Shown: piece after piece, positions 24,865-33,106 of the stretch
Layout of the letters: each line of letters starts with the position of its first letter
Numbering within the stretch: position 1 is the first letter of the stretch
Assembly: GCA_016927755.1 (NCBI GenBank)
Contig: JAFGLZ010000111.1
Coordinates: forward strand, 1 to 64,000
Origin: Phycisphaerae bacterium
GTDB lineage: Bacteria; Planctomycetota; Phycisphaerae; UBA1845; JAFGLZ01
DNA: 64,000 nt
Direction of reading: 5' to 3'
Position numbers and translations under genes: made by a program
The notes under the pieces: generated by a model
The model's database searches: none
The model's input: only the letters and a program-made list of their open reading frames with translations
What the model was told of the DNA's origin: nothing

Positions 24865-26606
24865 GAACGATGACGTTGACACTCTCGGTTGTTGCGCTGG
24901 CTCTCACGACGGGCGCGAGCGCCGTTTTTGCGCAGAAGACCGTCGTCGGCTCGCCGCACGATCTGAGCGTCAGCGGCCCGGGGCGGATTCACGCGTTGCA
25001 CGAGGAGCAGGTGTGCATCTTCTGCCACACGCCGCACCACGCGACGGGACAGCAGCCGCTCTGGAACCGGCACATGCCTCCGACGCACTATCGGATCTAC
25101 GAGAGCTCGACGACGGACGCCCGAATCGACCAGCCGAGCGGGCCATCGAAGATGTGCCTGAGCTGTCATGACGGGGCGTTGGCGCTCGGCCTCGTGGCCA
25201 GTCGTCCGCGATCGCAGCCGATTCTGATGAGCAAGCGGCGGATTCCTCCGGGGCCGAGCGATTTGACGCAGGATCTGTCGGATGATCATCCGATCGGCTT
25301 TCGGTATGACCGCGCGCTGGCGGCGCGTGACCCGCAGATCAAGAATCCGGACGTGATCTCGAGAGAGTTGCCTCTCGGCAAGCACAGCGAGATGCACTGC
25401 ACGACGTGTCACGATCCGCACAACAACGAGCTGGGCGATTTTCTGCGGATTCCGACGGTTCGGTCGGCGATCTGCCTGTCGTGTCACAAGCTGTATGGCT
25501 GGCCGGCGAGCAGCCACGCGGTCAGTCCGAGGCCGGTCCACGGTCGCGCGGTTGATCCGGCGGAGCGGTTGCCGCACCGCACGGTGGGCGACAACGCGTG
25601 CACGAGCTGCCATAAGGTCCACAGCGCGCGGGGACGGGAGCGGCTGATGCGGTTCCGGTTCGAGGAGGACAACTGTCTGAACTGTCACAACGGGAGCGTG
25701 GCGAGGTTCAACATCGACAGCGAGACGCACAAGCCGTCGGCGCATCGGTCGTTCCTGTGGTTTGGGAATCACGATCCGAAGGAAGACCCGCGATCGATGC
25801 CGCCCCACGTGGAGTGCGAGGACTGCCACAATCCGCACGCCGTTCTGCCGCTCGGGGTGGGGAGGGTTCGGCTTTCGAGCTCGCCGTCGCTCGGGCTGGT
25901 GACGAACACGAACCGGTTCGTCTCGGGGATAACGCGGACGGGCCGTTTCACCGAGAACTCCCGGTACGAGTACGAGATTTGTTTCAAGTGTCACGCGGAG
26001 CGCGGCGTCGCCTTGGAGCGGCCGACGATCACGCGGCAGATCATGCAGACGAATCTTCGGTTGAAGCTCCAGACGAGCAATCCGTCTTATCACCCGGTGC
26101 TCGGACCAAGGAACAACCGCGAGGTTGTCAGTCTGATTTCGCCGTGGCGGGTGGGGTCGATGATGCGTTGCACGGACTGCCACAACTCGGATCTGGCCAC
26201 GAGCGGCGGACCGATGGGGCCGCACGGGTCGATCTACAAGTTCCTGCTCATCGACAACTACGACACGAGCGACTTCACGCAGGAGAGCCCCAGGTCCTAC
26301 GCGTTGTGCTACCGTTGTCACGACCGGAGCAGCATCCTGGCGGATCAGAGCTTTCCGCGACATAGCCAGCACGTTGTGAGCAACCGTGCGCCGTGTTCGG
26401 CCTGCCACGATTCGCACGGTATCAGCCGGATCCAGGGGAGCAGCCGGAACCACAGCCATTTGATCAACTTCGATCTGTCGATCGTGCGGTCCGCGTCGGG
26501 CACCACGGGGGCGCGGCTGGAGTACGTGGACGAGGGTCCGAACCGGGGCAACTGCACGTTGACGTGCCACGGCGTGACCCACGTTCGTTTCTCGTATGGC
26601 AAGTAG
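24861..26606 (+). CDS. dodecahaem c-type cytochrome (doubled-CXXCH type)
   Basis: The 581-aa exported protein has a signal peptide ending ...GASAVFAQ. It carries eleven CXXCH motifs (CIFCH, CLSCH, CTTCH, CLSCH, CTSCH, CLNCH, CEDCH, CFKCH, CTDCH, CYRCH, CSACH) and a last, unusual CX3CH (CTLTCH) near the C-terminus. Several motifs are of the paired kind CxxCHDPHN...ICLSCH, as in doubled-CXXCH proteins. It lies directly after the NHL lipoprotein, with ATG 24861 overlapping that stop by 4 nt; a longer in-frame start was rejected because it lies before the signal peptide. A periplasmic or barrel-inserted electron wire is plausible. No substrate-binding haem can be assigned. Confidence 0.9.
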   Translation: MRTMTLTLSVVALALTTGASAVFAQKTVVGSPHDLSVSGPGRIHALHEEQVCIFCHTPHHATGQQPLWNRHMPPTHYRIYESSTTDARIDQPSGPSKMCLSCHDGALALGLVASRPRSQPILMSKRRIPPGPSDLTQDLSDDHPIGFRYDRALAARDPQIKNPDVISRELPLGKHSEMHCTTCHDPHNNELGDFLRIPTVRSAICLSCHKLYGWPASSHAVSPRPVHGRAVDPAERLPHRTVGDNACTSCHKVHSARGRERLMRFRFEEDNCLNCHNGSVARFNIDSETHKPSAHRSFLWFGNHDPKEDPRSMPPHVECEDCHNPHAVLPLGVGRVRLSSSPSLGLVTNTNRFVSGITRTGRFTENSRYEYEICFKCHAERGVALERPTITRQIMQTNLRLKLQTSNPSYHPVLGPRNNREVVSLISPWRVGSMMRCTDCHNSDLATSGGPMGPHGSIYKFLLIDNYDTSDFTQESPRSYALCYRCHDRSSILADQSFPRHSQHVVSNRAPCSACHDSHGISRIQGSSRNHSHLINFDLSIVRSASGTTGARLEYVDEGPNRGNCTLTCHGVTHVRFSYGK

Positions 26607-26615
26607 AGGTGCGTC

Positions 26616-27287
26616 ATGAAATCGCTTGCGGCAGGCTCGATCATACTCATGGCGGTCCTGCTGGCCGACCCCGCGTCGGATGGTTCGCAGGAGGAGGTCG
26701 GGCCGCGCGCGGGGTATGCGGTGGCCGTGCAGTCCGACGAAGCTTGGCATGACGGCTACGTCAGAGGCGTCGTGGGTGGCGTTCATGATTTGGGTGGGCC
26801 GCAAGGGGGGCCGGGGGGCGCGTGCAAGGCGTGTCACATCCCGCACATTCAGGCGGTCCGGCCGACGAGCCAGCCGACATCGCAACCGTCGCTCGAGCTG
26901 TATCGGATCGCGGGTCAGCGGCGGGTCTTTCGGCCCGACGAGTACATGCCGGGACCGTCGAGCCTGCTGTGTTTGGGCTGTCACGACGGTACGATCGCCA
27001 CGTCGACGATCGGCTCGTCGCATGCGTTGCTCGCGGGGGTTCGGGCGGGCTTTGCGGTTCCGGACGGGTTTGTCTGGCGAGATCACCCGATCGGGGTTCC
27101 GTATCCGAACGATCGTCAGAACTTCCGTCCGGCCTCGCACGTGCTGAAGGGGGGGAAGATTCCGCTGCCGGAGGGTCGGATCGAGTGCATCTCGTGCCAC
27201 GATCCGCACAATGAGGAAGGGATCAAGGGGTTGTTGGTGATGTCGAATCGCCGGAGCGCATTGTGCCTGACGTGCCACATCAAATGA
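26616..27287 (+). CDS. tetrahaem c-type cytochrome (doubled-CXXCH type)
   Basis: The 223-aa protein has an N-terminal hydrophobic export signal (SLAAGSIILMAVLLADPAS) and four CXXCH motifs: CKACHIPH, CLGCHDG, CISCHDPH and a terminal CLTCH. A Thr/Ser-Gln-Pro linker (TSQPTSQPS) follows the first motif. The arrangement of one isolated haem, then a pair near the end, suggests a small periplasmic carrier. GAGGTG precedes the ATG at 26616, which is 9 nt after the dodecahaem gene. Its stop overlaps the next NHL gene by ATGA. Electron partner unknown. Confidence 0.9.
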   Translation: MKSLAAGSIILMAVLLADPASDGSQEEVGPRAGYAVAVQSDEAWHDGYVRGVVGGVHDLGGPQGGPGGACKACHIPHIQAVRPTSQPTSQPSLELYRIAGQRRVFRPDEYMPGPSSLLCLGCHDGTIATSTIGSSHALLAGVRAGFAVPDGFVWRDHPIGVPYPNDRQNFRPASHVLKGGKIPLPEGRIECISCHDPHNEEGIKGLLVMSNRRSALCLTCHIK

Positions 27288-28405
27288 TCGGAGGACGCGT
27301 TCATCTGGGCGCGGTCGTGCTGTCGCTGCTTGCCGCCGGCATGATGGCCACGGGCTGCGCGTCGCCGGGCAAGCGGCCGGGGTTGTTGTCTCCGCTGGCG
27401 CACTTTCCCGACGCTCGGTCCGTGCCTCGGGTGACCGTCTATGGTTCGCTCGGTGAGATCGTGCCGAGGTATGACGCGACGCCGGCGCTAGAGCGGTTTC
27501 TCTATGGTCCGAGCGATTTCGGCAAGACGGCGCTTCAGAATCCGCAGGGCATGGTGTTACTGGGCGATCGATTGTTGGTCTGCGATCAGGGGCAGTATGA
27601 CGTAATCGCCGTGAGCTTGACGAACGGGCAGAGCTTGTTGTGGACGAAGGGGCGGCTTCATCCTCGGTGCCCGGTGGACGTTACGTCAGGTTCGGACGGT
27701 CGGGTCTACGTGGCGGACACGACGGCGAGGGCGGTGCTTGTCTATGAGGCGACGGGGACGTTCATCGAGAAGCTTGCTCCGGAGGGGGACGCGGCGACGG
27801 CTTTCAGGCCGTGCGGCGTGCTGGTGCATGAGGGACTGCTCTACGTCGCGGATCTTGGGGGTCGATGCGTGGGTCGGTGGTCGACGGTTGACCGGAGGTG
27901 GCTCGAGGGCATCAGGGCGGCTGGGGGATCGGACAAGCTGACGGCGCCTTCGGGGCTATGTATGACGCCTGGGGGTGAGTTGCTCGTCGTGGACGCCGTC
28001 GACTGCGTGGTTCAGCGTTACAGCTCGGATGGGAGATGGCTGGGGTCGATCGGCGGCCCGGGGCGTCTTGCGGGGCAGTTTGTCCGGCCCAAGCAGGTCT
28101 GCTGCACGCGGGGCGGGCTGATCCTGGTCTCCGATTCGGGCAGGCAATCGGTTATGATGTTCGGCCAGGACGGCGCGTTCGTGACTGAGATCCACGAGCG
28201 CGGTCAGGGATGGCGAGGCTGGACGCTTCCGATGGGGTTGGTCGTTCTGACGGCCAAGGATCTGCCGGCGCTCGAGGACGGCGATCGGCTCGGAGGCGGG
28301 GTCAGGCCTGACGAGTACGTCGTCATATCGGATGCCTTAGGCGCGCCACCGCTCACTGTCTTGGGAATCACGGGTCCTTCGAGTCGCGGAGCTTCCATTG
28401 AGTAG
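27284..28405 (+). CDS. NHL-repeat beta-propeller lipoprotein
   Basis: The 373-aa product starts at ATG 27284, overlapping the stop of the tetrahaem gene by 4 nt, with no Shine-Dalgarno, so it probably depends on translational coupling. A signal peptide ends at the lipobox MMATGC (Cys25). Propeller blades include NPQGMVLLGDRLLVCDQGQYDVIAV, DVTSGSDGRVYVADTTARAVLVYE, APSGLCMTPGGELLVVDAVDCVVQRY and FVRPKQVCCTRGGLILVSDSGRQSVMMF. It lies between a tetrahaem and an octahaem cytochrome gene and overlaps both. It is the second of three NHL proteins in the run, and the repeated pairing suggests a scaffold for cytochrome assembly or docking. Confidence 0.88.
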   Translation: MIGGRVHLGAVVLSLLAAGMMATGCASPGKRPGLLSPLAHFPDARSVPRVTVYGSLGEIVPRYDATPALERFLYGPSDFGKTALQNPQGMVLLGDRLLVCDQGQYDVIAVSLTNGQSLLWTKGRLHPRCPVDVTSGSDGRVYVADTTARAVLVYEATGTFIEKLAPEGDAATAFRPCGVLVHEGLLYVADLGGRCVGRWSTVDRRWLEGIRAAGGSDKLTAPSGLCMTPGGELLVVDAVDCVVQRYSSDGRWLGSIGGPGRLAGQFVRPKQVCCTRGGLILVSDSGRQSVMMFGQDGAFVTEIHERGQGWRGWTLPMGLVVLTAKDLPALEDGDRLGGGVRPDEYVVISDALGAPPLTVLGITGPSSRGASIE

Positions 28406-29372
28406 CCGCCATCGGACCATCCGTCGGCGCTGCGTTCCGGCGGCGTTTTTCCTGGCCGGGTTGGTGTTGTTGCCGGGACGTCTCTGCGCGGAGGGAAGCG
28501 TCGCGGCGTCGAGCCGTGCCAAGGCCGTCAACCCGCACGGGTCTCCGACGGGGTGTCGGGAGTGTCACAAGACGATGCCCGTTCGACCCGGCGACATCCC
28601 GCTCGATCAGGTGGACGGTATCTGCATCCAGTGTCACGACGGCAAACGGGCCAAGAAGGAGCCTCACCCGATCGGGGGGACGTTCGACGGCGAGTCGGTG
28701 GTCCTTCCGAAGGGCTGGCCGGCGCCGGGCGGGAAGGTGAGCTGCGTGACGTGTCACGACGTTCACATGGACAGGGCCGTCGGTCGGGGGCAGGTGAGCA
28801 ACGCGCACTACTTGCGGGGAAAGGCGTTTGGTGATCTTGGCGTTTTCTGCGCGAATTGCCATCGGCGAGAGGCGTTTTCGCGGTACAACCCGCACCGGAT
28901 GATCGGCGTCGACGGCAGGCCGAATCAGCAGGCGTGCCTGTTCTGTCACTCGCGGCCGATGGAGGCGGGGGCGTTGGGGCGGACGGGTAGCGCGGCGCTC
29001 AAGGGCGATCAGATGTCGCTTTGCGGCAGTTGTCACGGCATGCACAAGGACTACTTCGATCCGGGGCATCTCGGGGCGAAGGTGCCGCCGGGGATGCTTG
29101 GGTACGTTGCGGCGACCGAGAAGTCCGGGCCCGGTAAGAGGCCGAGCCGCGAGCTGGTGGCGTCGATGCGGAGGGCCGGCGCGAGTCCGAAGTCTCTGGC
29201 GTTGAGCGAGAGCGGAGGCATCGTCTGCGCTACTTGCCATAATCCGCACGAGCAGGGCGTCTTTCGTCCCGAGAGCGAGTTGGCCCGCGGGGCGATGCCC
29301 CGAGTCAATCGAGATCATCACTTCGTCAACGCGATCAGCCGACGGCTGTGCATCCGTTGTCACCCCTTCTAG
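28398..29372 (+). CDS. octahaem c-type cytochrome (doubled-CXXCH type)
   Basis: The ~324-aa product has an export signal (FFLAGLVLLPGRLCAEG) and eight CXXCH motifs: CRECH, CIQCH, CVTCH, CANCH, CLFCH, CGSCH, CATCH, CIRCH, the last ending three residues before the C-terminus. The start appears to be TTG at 28398, overlapping the previous stop by 8 nt; no in-frame ATG or GTG precedes the signal peptide. Motifs such as CVTCHDVH and CATCHNPH are typical of doubled-CXXCH proteins. The gap to the next gene is 55 nt. A periplasmic electron-transfer role is inferred. Confidence 0.88.
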   Translation: MSSRHRTIRRRCVPAAFFLAGLVLLPGRLCAEGSVAASSRAKAVNPHGSPTGCRECHKTMPVRPGDIPLDQVDGICIQCHDGKRAKKEPHPIGGTFDGESVVLPKGWPAPGGKVSCVTCHDVHMDRAVGRGQVSNAHYLRGKAFGDLGVFCANCHRREAFSRYNPHRMIGVDGRPNQQACLFCHSRPMEAGALGRTGSAALKGDQMSLCGSCHGMHKDYFDPGHLGAKVPPGMLGYVAATEKSGPGKRPSRELVASMRRAGASPKSLALSESGGIVCATCHNPHEQGVFRPESELARGAMPRVNRDHHFVNAISRRLCIRCHPF

Positions 29373-29427
29373 ATCGCGCGTGGACGAGGTTGGTACATGT
29401 CACAGGCGAGCCAGAAGGACAGCGGCC

Positions 29428-31215
29428 ATGGCTGAAGACAAGCCCACCGGCTCGGAGCAGGATCGGCCGTCGCGCACGCGAGTCTGGTTTCGACGCGGTC
29501 TCATCGCGCTGGGCGTCGTGGGGGTGACGGGCGCGGTTCTCCTGGCGGGGATGGAGTACTACACGGGTCGGAGCGACTTCTGCGGCAGTTGCCACATCAT
29601 GGTTCCGTACTACGATTCGTGGCACAAGGACGTGCATTCCAAGGACGCTGTGGCCGGGTGCATCGACTGCCATTATGAGCCGGGGGAGCGGCACACGATC
29701 AAGGCCAAGTTGAGGGGCCTGTCGCAGTTGGTCAGCTATGTTGCGGGGCGCACGGGGGATGGGCGGCCGCGTCCACGGGTTCAGGACGCGAGCTGTATGC
29801 AGAGCGGGTGCCACTCCACCGAGGAGATCGCCGAGGTTCCTTGCCTCATCCGAGACGTTCGGTTCGTTCACAGCAAGCATCTGAATCCGGACCCGAACCA
29901 GCTCACGGAGAACGCCGAGAAGTTGGCGGGACTCTCGGAGGCGTTGGGCGGCGCGCTGGACGAGGAGTCGTTCAAGGCCGTTCGCGATTTGGCCCTGAAC
30001 GTCGGTGATCCGGACATGAATCGGAGGCGGATGGAGTCGTTTGTCGGCGGGCAGTTGGGCAGGCCGGAGTTGAGCAAGCAGGCGGTCGAATACGCCGAGG
30101 CCCTGCACCATGACATCCGACTGAAGCAGGTCAGGAACCTGCGCTGCACGACGTGTCACGCGCACAACGAAGACGCCAAGCACTTCAGCGTTCGGCAGCA
30201 GGTCTGTTATCTGTGTCACTTCATCAATCAGCCGTTCAACATGGCCACGTCGCGATGTTTGGGCTGTCACGAGCCGCCGGCCATCGCGATTCCCGTTCAC
30301 GGGGCGGGGATCAAGGGGGGGACGACCACGACGGCGGCGTCCTTGCCGACGAGCAAGCCGGTCAAGGTGATTCCGGGGACGCCCACGATCCACGCGGGAA
30401 CGATGGATCACGCGGTGATCATCGCCAACAACGTGAACTGCATCAGTTGTCACGCGGACCTGATCGAAGGGACAGGCGAAGTAACGCGGCAGCGGTGCGC
30501 GGGTTGTCACGACCTGGCGCGTTATTTCGAGGGCTTCGAGAAGGACCTGAACGCCGAGACCGTGGCGTCGCTGCACAAGGCGCATACCTCGAATCTGCAC
30601 GCGTCCTGTGTAGAATGTCACGGCGAGATCGACCATCGGCTGCTTTCGGAGGAGCGGCTCGTGCAGCGGGGCGGCTTCTACCGATCGGTCCTGGACCACT
30701 GCGGGCATTGCCACCCGAACCATCATCGTCGGCAGGTGGAGCTCTTGACCGGGCGGGCGGAGCGTCCCATTCCCACGGGATCACCGAACGCGATGTTCGG
30801 TTCGCGAACGAACTGCCTGGGGTGTCATACCGGCAAGGCGGAGGACACCAAGGGCTCGACGGTGATCGAGGCGACGAAGCAGGCCTGTCTGATCTGCCAC
30901 GCCGAGGACTACGCGGAGCTGTTCGATCAGTGGATGAGTCGGATGGAGGCGGGGATCAAGGACGCCAAGTTCCTGGAGGATCGGGCGCGGAAGCTTCTGG
31001 CGAAGTCGGGCCCGGAGCGTGGCGAGGCGAGACGGGCGGCTCAGGAGGCGATCGACAAGGGGCACGCGGCGGCGGCGTTCGTGTCGATGGGCAAGGGCAT
31101 CCACAACCGCAACTACGCGCTCGAGCTGCTCCAGTATGCGTCGGACCAGTTCGAGAAGGCGGCGGAGTTGTTGGGCGAAGCGCCGACGTCGCGAGCGGTC
31201 GAGGCGAAGCCGTAA
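29428..31215 (+). CDS. NapC/NirT-type membrane-anchored cytochrome with 12 haem motifs
   Basis: The 595-aa protein has a cytoplasmic start, one transmembrane helix (about 21-42: RGLIALGVVGVTGAVLLAGM), then the NapC/NirT hallmark CGSCHIMVPYYDSWHKDVH and CIDCHYEPG. In total eleven CXXCH (CGSCH, CIDCH, CTTCH, CYLCH, CLGCH, CISCH, CAGCH, CVECH, CGHCH, CLGCH, CLICH) and one CX4CH (CMQSGCH) are visible. NapC/NrfH proteins oxidise quinols and have four or five haems, so the extra C-terminal haem domain suggests a fused quinol dehydrogenase plus wire. The last ~90 residues form a haem-free helical tail. It is followed, 46 nt later, by a b/c-type membrane cytochrome that could do the same job, so two quinol entry points may exist. 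Confidence 0.88.
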   Translation: MAEDKPTGSEQDRPSRTRVWFRRGLIALGVVGVTGAVLLAGMEYYTGRSDFCGSCHIMVPYYDSWHKDVHSKDAVAGCIDCHYEPGERHTIKAKLRGLSQLVSYVAGRTGDGRPRPRVQDASCMQSGCHSTEEIAEVPCLIRDVRFVHSKHLNPDPNQLTENAEKLAGLSEALGGALDEESFKAVRDLALNVGDPDMNRRRMESFVGGQLGRPELSKQAVEYAEALHHDIRLKQVRNLRCTTCHAHNEDAKHFSVRQQVCYLCHFINQPFNMATSRCLGCHEPPAIAIPVHGAGIKGGTTTTAASLPTSKPVKVIPGTPTIHAGTMDHAVIIANNVNCISCHADLIEGTGEVTRQRCAGCHDLARYFEGFEKDLNAETVASLHKAHTSNLHASCVECHGEIDHRLLSEERLVQRGGFYRSVLDHCGHCHPNHHRRQVELLTGRAERPIPTGSPNAMFGSRTNCLGCHTGKAEDTKGSTVIEATKQACLICHAEDYAELFDQWMSRMEAGIKDAKFLEDRARKLLAKSGPERGEARRAAQEAIDKGHAAAAFVSMGKGIHNRNYALELLQYASDQFEKAAELLGEAPTSRAVEAKP

Positions 31216-31261
31216 GGCGTTGACGCGGGGGCAGAGAGTCGGGCGAGCATTGAGGAGAGAC

Positions 31262-33106
31262 ATGGCTCGAGCTCGGAACGCGAAGCTGCTCTGGGCGGCG
31301 GGGCTGCTGGCCGGCTTGGTTGCGGGGGAGCGACCGGCGCGGGGGGCCGACCCGGAAGGATGCCTCATCTGCCATCGGTATCGCGGATTGGCGCGACTGG
31401 AGTCGGACGGGAGGACGGTCCGGCCATTTCACGTCGATCCGACGTACTACGACCGGATGTTGGGCCCGCACGCCCGTCTGCTCTGCACCGACTGTCACGA
31501 CCGGAGCCAGGTGGAGGTCGTTCCGCATCGGCCCGTGAGCCCGGTGGACTGCACGACGACGTGCCACTTGAGCTCGGCCGAGCGGTTGGAGGTCGAGTTC
31601 GGGCACGATCCGATCGAGGGGATGCTGGCCTCTTCGGTTCACACCGAGAACGTGCTAACCGCGTGCAACGGGCTGCTCGGGGAGCCGCTGCGGGCCGGAC
31701 AATCGCGGTGTCTTCTGTGCCATGAGGAGCCGATGTTCCGGCGGGGGGGGCACACCTGGGCTGACCAAGAGGCGCCGATCAAACGGTGCGACGTCTGTCA
31801 CGATCCGTCGGTGGTCGGCAAGACGCGCTACTACTGGTACTGGCACGTTCACGCCCGGAGCCGTCCGGCGCGAACCAACGCGGGGATGGTTCGGTTGTGC
31901 GCGACGTGTCACGCCGATCAGCGGGTCCGTGAGTCGTTCGAGCTTCCTGACAGCATCGGCAGCTATCTCGCCAGCTTTCACGGCAAGGCCACGCTATTGG
32001 GCAGTGAGCGGACGGCGGCGTGCCTGGACTGTCACGTGGGCCCGATGCAGAACGTGCACGTGATGGACTCGCGACATCAGGCGATCTCGCCGACGAATCC
32101 GAAGCACCTGGCCGACACGTGCCGGAGTCCGCGGTGTCATCCGACGGCGGGTGAGCGGGTGAGCACGGCGGCGGTTCACCTGGACCTAGGGACGACGCGG
32201 GGGATCGAGTTCTTCACCGGGTGCTTGTTCGTCCTGTTGATCATCTTCACGTTCGGGCCATCGGCCGGGCTGACGTGCCTCGAGATGTTGGCGGTCGTGA
32301 CGGGTCGGCATGACCCGGCTCACAAGGACCGGTTGCACCTGGCGGAGAAGCTTCTGGCCGAGCCTGGCGGGCGACGGTTGCTGCAGCGTTTCACGCCGCA
32401 CCAGCGGGTGCAGCACTGGGCGCTGGCGGTATGCTTCATCACGCTGGTCGTGACGGGTTTTCCGATGAAGTTCGCCGATCGGGCGTGGGCGATCTGGGTG
32501 ATCGAGCAGATCGGGGGGCTGCCCCGGGCGCGGCTGATTCACCGCTGGGTGGGCATCTTCCTGCTCTCGGGCATGTTCTACCACCTCTGTTACGTGGTGC
32601 ACTATCTGATCAGGCAACGGCGTCGGACGGGCAAGGGGTTCGTTTCGACGTTTCTGGCGATGCCGATGGTGATGCGTTGGCCGGACGTGAAGGACTTGTT
32701 CCATCTGATCGGCTTCCTGCTTGGCATTCGGAAGTCGCGTCCGGAGGGGGGTCGATTCAGCTTGGAGGAGAAGTTCGAGTACTTCGGCGTTTTCTGGGGT
32801 GTGATGCTGCTGGGCTTCACGGGGCTGCTGATGTGGCACAACTCGTGGACGACGCGGTACCTGACGGGGCGGGTACTGACGGTAGCGTCGCTGATTCACA
32901 CGTTCGAGGCGTTCTTGGCCCTGTTGCACGTGGGGATCGTCCACATGGTCAGCGTCATCTTCTCGCCCGCGGTCTTCCCGGTGTCGCCGGCGATGCTCAC
33001 GGGCACGACGCCGGCGGAGGAGTTGGCGGAGGGGCACTCGGCGATGCTGACTGAAGCCGCCGACAAGCTCCAGGCCGCCGCGGCGGGGGAGGCGAGCCAT
33101 GCTTAA
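31262..33106 (+). CDS. c/b-type fusion cytochrome: octahaem c domain plus b-type membrane domain, CbcL-like
   Basis: The 614-aa product has an export signal, then six CXXCH (CLICH, CTDCH, CLLCH, CDVCH, CATCH, CLDCH), one CX3CH (CTTTCH) and one CX4CH (CRSPRCH) within the first ~310 residues. The C-terminal half has about five membrane helices of the FdnI/HydC cytochrome b type, with candidate axial histidines in QHWALAVCFITLVVTGF, HRWVGIFLLSGMFYHLCYVVHY and SLIHTFEAFLALLHVGIVHM. Geobacter CbcL has the same architecture (nine c haems plus a dihaem b domain) and oxidises menaquinol for low-potential electron export. Homology is to the architecture; direct orthology is unproven. GAGGAG precedes ATG 31262. 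The stop overlaps the next gene by 8 nt. Confidence 0.87.
   Translation: MARARNAKLLWAAGLLAGLVAGERPARGADPEGCLICHRYRGLARLESDGRTVRPFHVDPTYYDRMLGPHARLLCTDCHDRSQVEVVPHRPVSPVDCTTTCHLSSAERLEVEFGHDPIEGMLASSVHTENVLTACNGLLGEPLRAGQSRCLLCHEEPMFRRGGHTWADQEAPIKRCDVCHDPSVVGKTRYYWYWHVHARSRPARTNAGMVRLCATCHADQRVRESFELPDSIGSYLASFHGKATLLGSERTAACLDCHVGPMQNVHVMDSRHQAISPTNPKHLADTCRSPRCHPTAGERVSTAAVHLDLGTTRGIEFFTGCLFVLLIIFTFGPSAGLTCLEMLAVVTGRHDPAHKDRLHLAEKLLAEPGGRRLLQRFTPHQRVQHWALAVCFITLVVTGFPMKFADRAWAIWVIEQIGGLPRARLIHRWVGIFLLSGMFYHLCYVVHYLIRQRRRTGKGFVSTFLAMPMVMRWPDVKDLFHLIGFLLGIRKSRPEGGRFSLEEKFEYFGVFWGVMLLGFTGLLMWHNSWTTRYLTGRVLTVASLIHTFEAFLALLHVGIVHMVSVIFSPAVFPVSPAMLTGTTPAEELAEGHSAMLTEAADKLQAAAAGEASHA

Noticed and set aside
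24699-27278. Long minus-strand open frame (859 codons) opposite the 12- and 4-haem cytochrome genes
   Set aside because: Arg/His/Pro-rich, no family motifs; the plus strand has clear haem motifs and coupled starts.
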